DNA of 64,000 bases from Cyathus striatus (taxonomy: Eukaryota; Basidiomycota; Agaricomycetes; Agaricales; Nidulariaceae), in contig JAOVFP010000011.1 of NCBI GenBank assembly GCA_025738555.1, positions 496,001 to 560,000 on the forward strand, given 5' to 3'. Under the pieces are notes generated by a model. That model had not been told where the DNA came from, ran no database searches, and saw nothing but the letters and a program-made list of their open reading frames with translations. Below are positions 11,935-22,399 of the stretch, one piece after another (positions within the stretch are counted from its first letter, which is position 1; every line of letters starts with the position of its first letter). The position numbers and the translations under genes were made by a program.

Positions 11935-12901
11935 GGTGGTAATATAGGTAGAATCAAGCAGTCTGCTAAAGTTCACTAGTCATTAGCATTTTATTAATTG
12001 TTCAAATTCATGTAAACCGCTCTCACAAAAATGTTCTAAGTGAGCAAAAATGAGCTTCAAGTTCGGCTTTAGGTCTTCCTGGGATACCACTTTCTCTTAG
12101 ACTAGATGATAACAAGGTAGAGCTTTAGGATACTAAATGTTAGGGTTAGGGAGAGAAGGATAAGAGCAGGTTGAATATAGGAATTGAATATAAGCTACTA
12201 TATCTGTTCGCGACCTTCTATCTGTGTTCGACAAATATAGGCAGGGTGGATACCAACAGTGTTCTCAATGTAGTTAAGATGGAACATAGATCGTACGTCG
12301 TATATTAGAGGAGATGGTTAGGCACAGCGTAAACGCTCTTGCGAACCTGTGAATAGTAATGGAATGGGATCTGAACGAGTGCCAGTATTAAGTCATCGGG
12401 CTCAACTTTCATAGGAATTAATTCGATCAAGGCCTATGCGATGTATGTCAACATGCCCGTAATGAATGATGAAGCAAGAAGGAGATGCATACCTGACTAG
12501 TGTAGATGAGGTTCAGTACTGTAGCACTGTGGGTGGGTGGTCGGGAACATATACGTAGGGAATCTGAAGCAAAATAGTGTAGTTGCTCAAGGTCCTACAT
12601 ACTTTTCTTTACTATTATTTGCTTTTTATTCCTACTTTATGTCGGTGGCACTGTCACGTTGAAAACATCTAATGATTAATTAAATCAGCAACAGTTTGTT
12701 CCGTGAATTAAGGAGATCGTAGCCTTCACGACCGGCATCAAAAGTACTATGGTAGAACACAAAACAGTAAAAAATTGAGTGAGTAGGAATCTTTGCCTGT
12801 CGTATTGCATCGTGGACTGGTTGGCTCGGAATCCTTGATTGGACCATCTGCTTTGCCGCTGATGCTGGCTTGTGAGCTCAGGTTTGATTCCAAATCAATT
12901 A

Positions 12902-13176
12902 CTGTATCAATACGACCAAGTGTTCGCCACTTTTCAGCGTGACGGCCATGAACACTTGGACCCTCTGTTCAAAGGGCCATGCCGGGTGTGACAAAAGTTG
13001 TAAGTGTTCATGGGGATCTATGCGAGCGAAGCGAGCGGCCGAAAATTCAACCTTAACCTCAATTTTTTCGCTGTATCACTGTTCAAAATGCTCCGTGACG
13101 CGTGATAAACAGGACATCTGTTCCTGTTCATGACCCTGTGTGACGCGTCACCGAACACTTGGTCGTATTGATACAG
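12902..13176. mobile_element. MITE 2: TA-flanked palindromic element, 275 bp
   Basis: The inverted ends begin CTGTATCAATACGACCAAGT, with TA at 12900-12901 and 13177-13178. The second copy of the duplicated segment has the empty site with one TA at 28867-28868 (CAAATCAATTATTATTAGAG). The interior shares TGACGGCCATGAACA and GACGCGT-type blocks with MITE 1, and the end shares GACCAA.TGTTC. No open frame of interest; the 64-codon frame inside is incidental. Confidence 0.92.
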
Positions 13177-13384
13177 TATTATTAAAGTCAGGCTTGGCTT
13201 GAGACTTGAGTTACGATATAGTACAACTTACAAGCACACATATACTGAGTCAATAGTAATCACAATGTATGTCGCGTTTGATTCTCTGTGTCGTAGGGTT
13301 CCAGGTCTTATGGTAGGGGGGTAGAGTTGAGTTTGGTTCTATTTATGTTTGCACACTGTTTGTACACTATGCTACTGGGATGGG

Positions 13385-13432
13385 GCCCCCCTAAATAGCT
13401 GCGAACGATAGGATGATTTTAGGAGCCTGGAT
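13385..13432. repeat. Relic end of a second hAT-like element
   Basis: The sequence GCGAACGATAGGATGATTTTAGGAGCCTGG resembles the right end of the adjacent element (GATAAGGCTGGTTTTAGGAGCCTG). It therefore looks like a leftover terminal repeat of a related element that landed at the same spot, immediately left of the intact one. Confidence 0.5.
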
Positions 13433-13446
13433 CCTGTATGATCTCC

Positions 13447-14684
13447 CCAGGCTCCTAAAACCAGCCTTATCGCTCGCTCGAATGGCCTACGTGAGATAAG
13501 ATAAAGGGTGTGTACAAATAAACAAACCTAAGACTCTAAGAGGCCAAACTCGCGAGCGATAGGCTGGCAAATTTCGTCTCGGTGTTCTCGGAGACGTGAC
13601 AAAACCTCAAGAGCATGGTCCCGAGAAATACTTCACTTGCAATAAATTCTCAGATTCACACGGCAATAAAATCATTTCTTCATTTCTCGTGCCAGGGTTG
13701 TCTGAATTTGGAAGGTGTCATTTGGGTATCATCTCGTATAGTTTCTGCACAACTCAAGCATAACTACTCAGTACCCAACGCCAACAACTACTTACTGTAT
13801 ATTTAATTTTTATAAATAAATTCGTACTATTGTTGTACTAAGTACCAACCTGAACGGTTGTAAGTGATTCAAATCTAATTCCTTTTTGTTCCTCTGCTCT
13901 GTTATCGCTCCTTCTATGTAAGTAGAGTGTTCATTGCATATCTAGATACCACTGGGTTTGTTATGAAAATATCTTGCCTTTCTATATCACCCTAGTCTCC
14001 AGTTCCGGTGTCTTCTTTATTATTATTATTTATCTGGTTGCAGTTTTGCGCAAGGCAAAGTGATATCCAGTTTTCTTCTTCAAGAGAATGTTGATCTATG
14101 GTTCTAAATTCTAATTTGTTTGAAATTTTTCGCTATAACATGATCTTGAAGCTCTTAGGCTGTTGCTAGGTAGCATGGCCTCTGAAATTGATTAATGTTG
14201 CGCTGGGTTGTTAAAGAGAATACAGCACCCTCCATCCAACCAAATCCATAGTGACGAGAAAAAGTGAAAAAAGGACAGTATTAATTTATAAGTAAACTAT
14301 GCTACTGTATTTATAGTTCAAGATGCAATGTGCATATAAGAAGACTGAAAGGTGAAAGATATCAATCAAGTAATTATCAAATGAGTCAGAAATGCGGCAA
14401 TGCCAGGGTCTCTGATGGAAAGGTGGCCAACTTGCTGAACCCTGACTTCCAGACTGATGAAGAAATGATTTTATTGACGTGTGAATTTAGGAATTTATTG
14501 CAAGCGAAGTATTTCTCGGGACCATGCTCTTGAGGTTTTGTCACGTCTCCGAGAATACCGAGACGAAATTTGCCAGCCTATCGCTCGCAAGTTTGGCCTC
14601 TTAGGTTTGTTTATTTGTACACACCCTTTATCTTATCTCACGTAGGCCATTCGAGCGAGCGATAAGGCTGGTTTTAGGAGCCTG
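13447..14684. mobile_element. hAT-like non-autonomous element with about 190-bp inverted repeats
   Basis: Terminal repeats begin CAGGCTCCTAAAACCAGCC at 13448 and end with the reverse complement at 14684. Inverted similarity extends through blocks at 13500-13640 and 14500-14640 (AGGCCAAACT, GAGACGTGACAAAACCTC, GAGCATGGTCCCGAGAAATA). An 8-bp direct repeat TGATCTCC lies at 13439-13446 and 14685-14692, with one extra C on the left side. An 8-bp duplication and CAGG-type ends fit the hAT superfamily. The interior (about 13650-14490) is AT-rich and has no transposase, so it would depend on a partner. Confidence 0.8.
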
Positions 14685-14810
14685 TGATCTCCCTATCTTT
14701 TTACACTTTCACCTAACCACTCGTCATTTCTTTGTTCTCACTTTGGTCCTCACCCTATCTCACTGTCTATGTCACGTGCAATAGAAATTGTCGAACATGT
14801 CAGTGTCACA

Positions 14811-16287
14811 TACTGATAGACTGGAAGCCGGCCGGTTACGTGCAAGCACGTGATATGAACGATTGAATCGTGTCGATATACCGACCGGTCCAACTCGTCG
14901 ATTTTTAGCGTACTAAACCTTACGCGCAAGGTGTTTCCTTTTTTGGATTTTCGAAGGCTCCCGCACGTTTAAGTTCGTCTCGCAATTACACCTCATTATC
15001 ACTGTTTCTACTTCAACTATCCCTCCTATATGTTCAATAACCAACTGTAACATTACTTTTTCTGAATTAAAGTAAACATAAGATACAAAAATGCTAAACA
15101 AATAAGAGATAAACAGCTAATATGACTGCAATGAGTACTTATGGATTGCTTTGGAAGTGAAAGGTGCACTGGTGAATCCTGACCTGAGTAGAATAGGAAT
15201 TACAATGAGGAGGATGGTATTACTTTACAAAAACACCACATAGCACAAGTCAGTCTGAATGAAAGCAGACAATCTATGTACCTTTGCCTCCAGCAGGCTT
15301 GAATATGGCAGCCACTGCCTCTTCTTACCCTTCTTCTCCCATGGGACATGTCCTTCGTGGTATCCCCTGGCATACTACAAGTACCCTTCTGCTTCTACGT
15401 GGTGTCACACGTAGTATCGTTGTTCTAATGGTTGAATACGAAGCACAGATCTTGTAAGGTTGAATATGCGCGAGTGAGTACCAGTTCTTGCGCGTTGGAG
15501 GTCACTCTCTGTAAAAACGGAAATTTGGGTCAGGGCATTGCCAGGTCATGCCTAGCTCTGAAAAACGACATTTTGGCATGGGTTGAGGATAAATGATCTT
15601 CAAATGACCTGCAGATGACCACACAAATGAGCTGTACCTGTCTGAAGCATGCTTGCGGAGTGTCACAATCTGTGTGCTTCTGTCACAAAATTGTGACACC
15701 GAAAATACAAATTCATGCATAAAAAAGCATCTAGAGTGTTCAATTTTTACTTTCTGTTTGTGAAAATTCACATGTAGATGTTAATGTGTACTGCAAATGA
15801 TCCTATCAAATTAAATTCAATTTTAAATGATATGTATATAATGCAATGATGAAATTGAGGCCATAATATGTAATCAGCATGCTGTAGGCATTTACAGTGC
15901 ATTTGCAAATCATTTATCCCCAACCCATGCCAAAATGTCGTTTTTCAGAGCTAGGCATGACCTGGCAATGCCCTGACTCAAATTTCCGTTTTTACAGAGG
16001 GTCACTTCAGGTCCATTTTGTAATGGGACACCTTGCACAATCAACATCACAACAACCGGAGTGATAGAAGAGGGGAGGAACGAGGGGATGATGGAAAGAT
16101 GAAGGACTGAACAAGAGAGGTGACGCGCGAGAGCCTTCGAAAATCCAAAAAAGGAAACACCTTGCGCGTAAGGTTTAGTACGCTAAAAATCGACGAGTTG
16201 GACCGGTCGGTATATCGACACGATTCAATCGTTCATATCACGTGCTTGCACGTAACCGGCCGGCTTCCGGTCTAACATACTGACACG
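14811..16287. mobile_element. Element with about 150-bp terminal inverted repeats
   Basis: Arms at about 14819-14966 and 16125-16272 are near-perfect reverse complements. They share CCGGCCGGTTACGTGCAAGC, GAATCG, CCGACCGGTCCAACTCGTCG and AAACCTTACGCGCAAGGTGT. Each arm holds its own small palindromes (GCACGTGC-like, CCGGCCGG). The outermost bases are more diverged and no target duplication could be fixed. A 493-bp element is nested inside. No coding gene is recognised in the interior. Confidence 0.7.
15507..15999. mobile_element. Nested MITE with about 92-bp inverted repeats and 7-bp target duplication
   Basis: The ends begin CTCTGTAAAAACGGAAATTT and are inverted repeats of about 92 bp with only two mismatches by eye. 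The direct repeat GGTCACT flanks it at 15500-15506 and 16000-16006. The interior is AT-rich and non-coding. The low arm divergence suggests it is younger than the element it sits in. Superfamily is not certain. Confidence 0.85.
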
Positions 16288-16289
16288 TC

Positions 16290-17740
16290 GGCAATCCCAG
16301 TCCCACCCCCTCACCCCCTTCTTCCTCTGTGCATCACGACGACGACGCTGCTATCAAGAACAGTGTTGACGCCACGTTGTCCAGCCTCCTCAACGCCTCC
16401 TTCTCAACTCCAACCCGTGTGGGCATCAACGTTGCCACGCCCACGTCGACTCTTTCGTCCCCTGTCATCAAGTCCTACAGCGCCATTGACGCGTGTCTGC
16501 AAACCCACTCGAACTTTCCTCTCGAGTCTCCTCAACATCCCCCTCATTCATCAACGAAATATCGCCAAGGCCTCAACGAATAGGTAAGTGTCTCGTTCCA
16601 CTCATCACAACTTCCCCTGCTACCTCATGTTCCAACAGCATCGTCTAAACAAGGTGGACCTAACACCAACGAGAATGCCCACAGCGCCCAACTCCCACGC
16701 CCACATTCATGCCCATAATGACAACCACCGCCATGACACTGGCACCAATGCCAATGCTTACAGCAAGGACGAGGACAGCGCCTGATGACCACAACAAGAA
16801 GTACAGGGGAACGACGAGTGTGGTACATGACAAGAGTGGCAGGAGTGGTCACATAATGAGGGGAGTGAGGACGACAACAGCGCCCACCTAGGCCAGCGCC
16901 TGCAGCCACAGCAGGGAGGAGGAGGACAGCTGGACAAGGAGGGATGTCGAGGGCGGTGCACGGTGGGAGGGGCGGTGGAGGCGGACGCATAGCACCCAAC
17001 TGCACACCTTCTGCAACGGCGCCAGCCCCCAGCCCCTCCTCAACCCACCCTTTCCTTTCAACGTCACCAACGCTGTCAACGGCCCCTGCCACCGCCATTG
17101 CCATCCGTCCAACAACCTCACCACCACTCACGTTCCGCCTTATAGTCCACAACGATGACAACGGCACCCCTTCCCTCCCTCCTCCACTTATTCATGACGA
17201 CAGCGACAACGGTAGCAAGAGCGGCGTCAATAGGACATTGTCCAGACCACTTCAGCCCCTTCCTTGAAGATGACGATGCCGTTGGAAGATCATGCCGACG
17301 TCACCCAGCTCCCCTCCTCCCTCCTCCCCCTGCATCACAGCGGCAACGACGGTGCGTTATCCAGACCCCTCCAGCCCCTTGATTCTTGTGCCACGAAGAC
17401 ACCACTGCCTCTAGCAAGAATGGCGTTGTCGGCATGTCACTTAGCCCCCCTTTATCGCATCCTCATCCACAACAATAATGGCACCCCCTTCCATCCCCCC
17501 CTCCCCTTCTTCACGACGACAATAAAATCGCTGGCAAGGGCGGCGTCGACGGCCTATCATCCAGCCCTCTCCAGCCCTCTATGTCGTGAAGACGACAACT
17601 TCGCTGGTAGGTATATGGCATTGATGGCCCGTCGCTGAACCCCCCTCCTCCCTCCTTTCCCCCCCTGCGCCACAACAACGACGAGCCCGTCATATCACAC
17701 CTTTCCACTACCGTCGCTGCCTCCACGCTACCTGTATATC
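16290..17740. repeat. C-rich dispersed repeat, longest copy (about 1.45 kb)
   Basis: Highly C-rich + strand with repeated CTCCAGCCC, ACGACGAC and CCTCC motifs. Homologous pieces occur at 4490-4756 and 6560-6845. Internal similarity (CATTGTCCAGACC / GTTATCCAGACCCCTCCAGCCC / CATCCAGCCCTCTCCAGCCC) suggests it is built from degenerate tandem units. Open frames on both strands up to 180 codons reflect composition. No start context, splice pattern or domain supports a gene. Confidence 0.6.
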
Positions 17741-18436
17741 GTGCCCCATTTCGTTATTAGTATATGTAGTTTTTACATTAGTATAATTATTTATTTGTAT
17801 ATTAATAATACGGTAATGGCATTTAATGTTATAATCACAGTTTGTGTGAACCTGGGGGGCGTCGGACAGAATTTATAACGATTAAATATAAACTAAGCAC
17901 AGAATCTGTGCAGACATTATCACATTACTTACATTCTGCTCAGATCTGTATGGACTCCTGGGGGGAGTGTAAATGATGTATGTTTATACAAGCCTAGTTC
18001 GTGTCCACCGTCCAATCACTTGATTTATATTCCGTTAAACATATGTTCTAAAAAGTCAGATCTAGTGTCGCTATGTCGTACATGATCATCATGATGAGCA
18101 TCATACTGCAACGATGATCTCTAGAGGGCTACTAAGTATATTTCTACTTGATATGAATTGATGATCCCTGGCGGGTTGACATTATCATAATCCACCTTCT
18201 TAGTTCTGTCAGTTACCACCGCAATGATACATGTAAATGCCTTTTAAGTATACACACCGGACCCGAGCACGTACCCACATATAAAAATAGTACGGGAAAC
18301 GTAACCACCTCAAGTCCTTACTTTACCAAGCCAACTATTAGTCATCCAGATGAAATATATACACATTTATGCTTGCAATATTGGATTCCTTACTACGTCT
18401 AAAATCACATCCCCCCAGCCCTAGAGGCAGGCGGTT

Positions 18437-19480
18437 ATGTCAGATTTCAATCCGGGTCCCACCTCTTGTCCATCCACAGCTCTCGATCGTACGGTAATAC
18501 GGACTTGGGTGGTCGGGGCTATTGTCTCAGGGGTCGGATATGGAATCGTCTGCTTAATCTGCTTTCAATGTGTATTCTTCCTCTCCAAGTCGATGCTCAC
18601 TAGTGACGGGCGACGTACGCGGAACATATTTCTGATATTTTATACCGTAGCTATGCTCGTATTAAGCAGCATGGCTATCGCTGCAAGTGCTGCTACTACC
18701 TGGAACGCGGTTTTGGTTTCAACAGGTTTTCAACTAAAAAATATGGATTTCTTCAATGTGCTGGGCCCTGTGGGATCCGCCTCATTTGTCTTGACCAATT
18801 GGGCTTCTGATGGAATATTAGTAGGTTTTGCACCTTAGCGCAGCATGAATTGACATTGAAGCAACCAACTCAAATGTTCGTTCGAAGATCTGGAGGTCGA
18901 TTGTCATCTACAGAAATTGCGAGAGTATCATATATCAATATGGATGCCGCCCCCTCATATTGGTGTTATTTTGTTACACCTCGGTATGTAATATTTTAAA
19001 TACTTGCTTCCACAGGTACTGACAGGAAACTATAGTTGTTGGAATTGTGTTGATACGAACTGTCTCACATTCAGAATCGGTACTTCAATCTGGTCCAATA
19101 TCCTTTGTTGCAGTCAGCATGTCACTCCATGTCCTAATAACTGCAACGATAGTAGGACGGCTTTCGTACTTCCGTCGCATTTCGATCATCACTCTTGGAA
19201 GTAAGGAAGGCAAGAAGCTTATTAGTATTATTTCCATGCTGTTGGAATCGGGAGCTCTAATCGTCGTAATGGACATAATATATCTGATCCTGTTCACATC
19301 GAGGAGTCTTGGTTTAATTATTCCAATGCAGAGTTTTGTATACGTACAGGTAATTGATTCTATTTGATGCATATGTTTATGAAGAGTTACTGATGGTATA
19401 TTTAGTGCATAGCTCTGTTGATGATAATCCAGCGTGTCGCGCTACAGAGAGTGTGGACAGGAATTGGTAAAGAAGGTTGA
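18437..19480 (+). CDS. Multi-helix (about 7 TM) membrane protein of a family common in Agaricomycetes
   Basis: A four-exon model is fully in frame: 18437-18820, 18888-18983, 19026-19349 and 19406-19480, giving 292 residues. All introns have GT-AG ends (67, 42 and 56 nt). Helices appear at VVGAIVSGVGYGIVCLICF, IFLIFYTVAMLVLSSMAIAA, the TNWASDGI stretch, PLILVLFCYTS, ETIVVGIVLI, ISFVAVSMSLHVLITATIV and LIVVMDIIYLILF. Diagnostic blocks are TNWASDGILIWR followed by IVIYRN, and SMLLESGALI, which match a widespread uncharacterised multi-pass family. Function is unknown; a receptor- or transporter-like role is only a guess from topology. It lacks stops or frameshifts, unlike its neighbours. Confidence 0.82.
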
Positions 19481-19499
19481 AGAACAACTGGATAACGTG

Positions 19500-21390
19500 A
19501 GATCGTATATGGGTAGTACATAATTTTGGAACTATTCTTTTTAAGTGTTGACGCGGTCGGCCACTGTGTGGCAGTATTAGTATATGATCGGTATAGGACT
19601 GCGGTTATAAAAAACTATAGCAAAGAACGTTAATTGAGAATATAAAAGATAGAATAAGACGCACCGACTTTCAACGATCATCGATCACGTGATCTCACCA
19701 AACGCACAGACCACCCAATGCACAGATCCACACATCTCAACGCACTCTGCCATATGAAAAACCTCAATGAACCACTATCGACCATTGTTGCGCCTTCAAC
19801 TCTCACTCGTGATTCGAACAACCTCCAACAGCTCCCGCAAAAATGCAATCATCACCTCGGACCCGTAGACCTGAAGGCGTGGAGGGTTGCTGCGTTTTGG
19901 CGGTGGTGATGCTAGTGATGAAGTGAAATGGGCTGGAGCGTCAGATAAAGATAAAGTGCACAGCTGTAGTTAGAGGTGGGCCAGGGCAAGTCATGCCGTG
20001 GTGTATTTGTACGCGGCACAGTTGCACTAGGTGGGGTTAAGAAGGCATGGCGAATGAAGCCTGAGGGACAGTGGAGAACTGCGGGATCCGCCATTTATCT
20101 ACGCCTTGAACAATGAATACTCCGTTAGGCACGGAAAGGAAGGTAGAGACGCTATAGGCGAGCAATGGTTTGGACGAGAGGAAGACCGATGACGGTCGGG
20201 CATTCGGGATATTGTAAGATGGCCCCCATGTCGGCTCTATCCGGGTGGAACAAAACACTGGCTTGTAAAAACATCAGATTCCCGACGCATGAAGACCGAT
20301 GAGGATCAGAGGAGGGAAGTATGCTTCTCATACTAGCTGGTTTTTCTTGTGGGTATTTTGGCGTTATAGAATCAAATGTTGCCTATAGGAGAGTCAGAAT
20401 CGTAGATGAGAGGGAGGAAAGAGAGAACATACAGTTTCTCCACACTCCCTTTCCCAATAGCTAATCTTCGCACAGGTACTCGGAAACAGGAAGAGAAAGG
20501 GGACAGAGGAGAGATATAGGAAGGAGATGACGACGAGAAACGACAGCAGGCGCTTCGTCAGCCGTCAGTACGTCACGTAGCGTCACAGGGCATCAGCCAA
20601 TCAGGCTGCGTGAACATGAGACCCCGAACGTACTTATAAGTTATGAAGTCATTTTATCCACCAGGGTCATTGAAACCGCTATATTCCCACTACCTTTTAA
20701 GGTAGTGGGTTGTTGGGGAGGTTTGGATTTCCTTATAAGACAATTTGTGGATCGCGTTCGGGATCTCACTTTCTGGCCACCTGATTGGCTGACGACTTTT
20801 CGGGATGCTTTGCGATCGGTTACTGTAACATTAGGGGAGTTCAAAGTTGGCCGTTTTGTAGCGTTACTACCTGTCGCTACGGGCCCATTCGCTACAATCT
20901 TGCCGGAAATCATGATCGGAAATTCAAACGGAGAATTTCAGAGTACTCATGCACTAAGTTTTACCTTTTCCTACCTCTGAATCTCGTTATAAATTTGGAG
21001 GTTGGGTAGATATCACTACGTTCAAACAACATATCTAATAATAATAAAAGATTCATAAGGCAAAAAGATATGGTTAATGTCAGTAGTATCTCAGTGTTAT
21101 CAACTCCGAACTGATCGCCGATCTTTTTCCTTAGAAACGATACAGTGCCGACGGGCACCTCCCTTACACGTCTGAAACTCATGGGAAAAAATTTTGTGCA
21201 TTTTTTTGATATTTTTTCAGGAAGGAAACCTATGAAAAGACGTCGATTTACCATGTCGTCTCATTTTTTCCCACGGTGTATCTATTTGTTTCACCTTTCC
21301 GGCGAGAGGTTACATTTTTGGTGGCATCCCTGGGCAGGGACAGGCAGATAATTCCGTGCACACTCAGGGTTTGCATGTGGAAATCTGATT
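19500..21390. other. Spacer with unassigned short frames
   Basis: Several overlapping frames occur. The 20037-20258 minus frame (73 codons) has an ordinary composition with VQGVDKWRIPQFSTVP, but neither domain nor exon partners are recognised. A perfect short palindrome, CCCACTACC TTTTAA GGTAGTGGG, lies at about 20687-20710. GC content falls after about 20980. No gene can be called with confidence. Confidence 0.35.
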
Positions 21391-21720
21391 CTGAGCGTGA
21401 ATAATATATAAGTGAGCGTGATGAAGTATAAACGTGAGTGTGATAAAATATATAAGTGAGTGTGAAGCAATATACTTATTGCCATAAATATACCTGTCCT
21501 AAATACATACTGTACTACTGAAAATCTTGGGCGTGAGCGTGATAAATACTCCTATTCATGCTCACGCATATTTATCATAACTTGTGCGTGAGTGTGAACA
21601 TGTACAAATATTATATTTAATTTACTAGTTAATTTTTAGTGATCATGGTAAGTATTTATTTTCACACTCACTCTCAAATTCAAGGACTTGGCAGTGGGTG
21701 TGAAGTGTTGAGTGTGAGTG
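21391..21720. repeat. Degenerate GTGAGTGTGA repeats
   Basis: Many variants of GTGAG(C/T)GTGATA spaced by AT-rich ATATATAA stretches occur, including inverted copies (CTCACGC near 21563). The theme resembles the GTGTGACA and GAGCATGA arrays elsewhere in the window. It sits immediately upstream of the wax-synthase relic and may have displaced its 5' half. Confidence 0.5.
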
Positions 21721-21734
21721 TGATTTGTATTTCA

Positions 21735-22343
21735 GAACCAGAGGATTGGCCGACAATATTTGGTGAATGGTCTCAAACCAAGAGTGTCCGGGCATTCTGG
21801 GGGTAAGAACTCGTCTTTCATCTGCTTTTGTGAATGATACTTGACCTGTATGCTAGGAAAAGCTAGCACCAAGGCCTCTGCCGTGTATGTTATTTCATCT
21901 TCATTATATAATTCTTTACTTATTCGACACAGACTATTCAACCACAGTCAAAATATCTTATCAATAACGTGCTCGGTGTAGCACCTAGTTGAACCTTGCA
22001 ATCAAAATATACTCAACTATTCATGTGCTTTCTGCTCTCCGGTGTCTATCATATGACTGCAGACTGGTTCACCATATAAAGTTGCCCTTCCGCTCAGACT
22101 AATATCAAGTTCTTTGTTTCTCAGGCTGCATTTATAATGCTCGAAGACTTCATTATTTTCATTGGTAAGAAGATTAGGACAACCAGAGTTCCGAGTATGT
22201 TGTCATATGCATGGGTTATAGGATGGATGACTGTGAATTTTTCAATGTGGATGGAGACGATGATGTCGGGAGACACTGCTGCATTTACATCTACAATTTC
22301 TGTGATGGAATTGTTGCTGAGCATATTACCTAGTTCTACTTAG
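21735..22343 (+). pseudogene. Wax-synthase-like MBOAT protein, 3' half relic
   Basis: Pieces match the fungal wax synthase domain (membrane-bound O-acyltransferase type) in the expected order. PEDWPTIFGEWSQTKSVRAFWG ends at a GTAAGA donor; TIQPQSKYLINNVLGVAPS follows, then QLFMCFLLSGVYHMTADW, FFVSQAAFIMLEDFI and YAWVIGWMTVNFSMW. The HMTADW His falls where the family's active-site region is expected. In-frame stops TGA at 21990-21992 and TAA at 22077-22079 break it, and no 5' exons are recognisable upstream. Enzymes of this family esterify acyl groups to alcohols in the ER membrane; this copy should be inactive. Confidence 0.68.
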
Positions 22344-22399
22344 TCTCAAACCCAATGTGCCAATATGTAGTGCGACAAAATTTGATGTTATACGGAAGT

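Larger units (their letters stand above)
10743..13390. repeat. Segmental duplication, copy 1
   Basis: This block matches 25234-29105 collinearly through the membrane-protein gene, its upstream region, and on to a GATGGGGCC break point at both ends. After subtracting insertions (MITE 2 here; MITE 3 and the 1.05-kb insert there) both copies are about 2.3-2.4 kb. Similarity ends on the right where inverted-repeat material begins near 13385. Confidence 0.85.

Noticed and set aside
16625..17167. 180-codon minus-strand frame in the C-rich repeat
   Set aside because: Overlaps other open frames on both strands; composition-driven and without domain or splice support.
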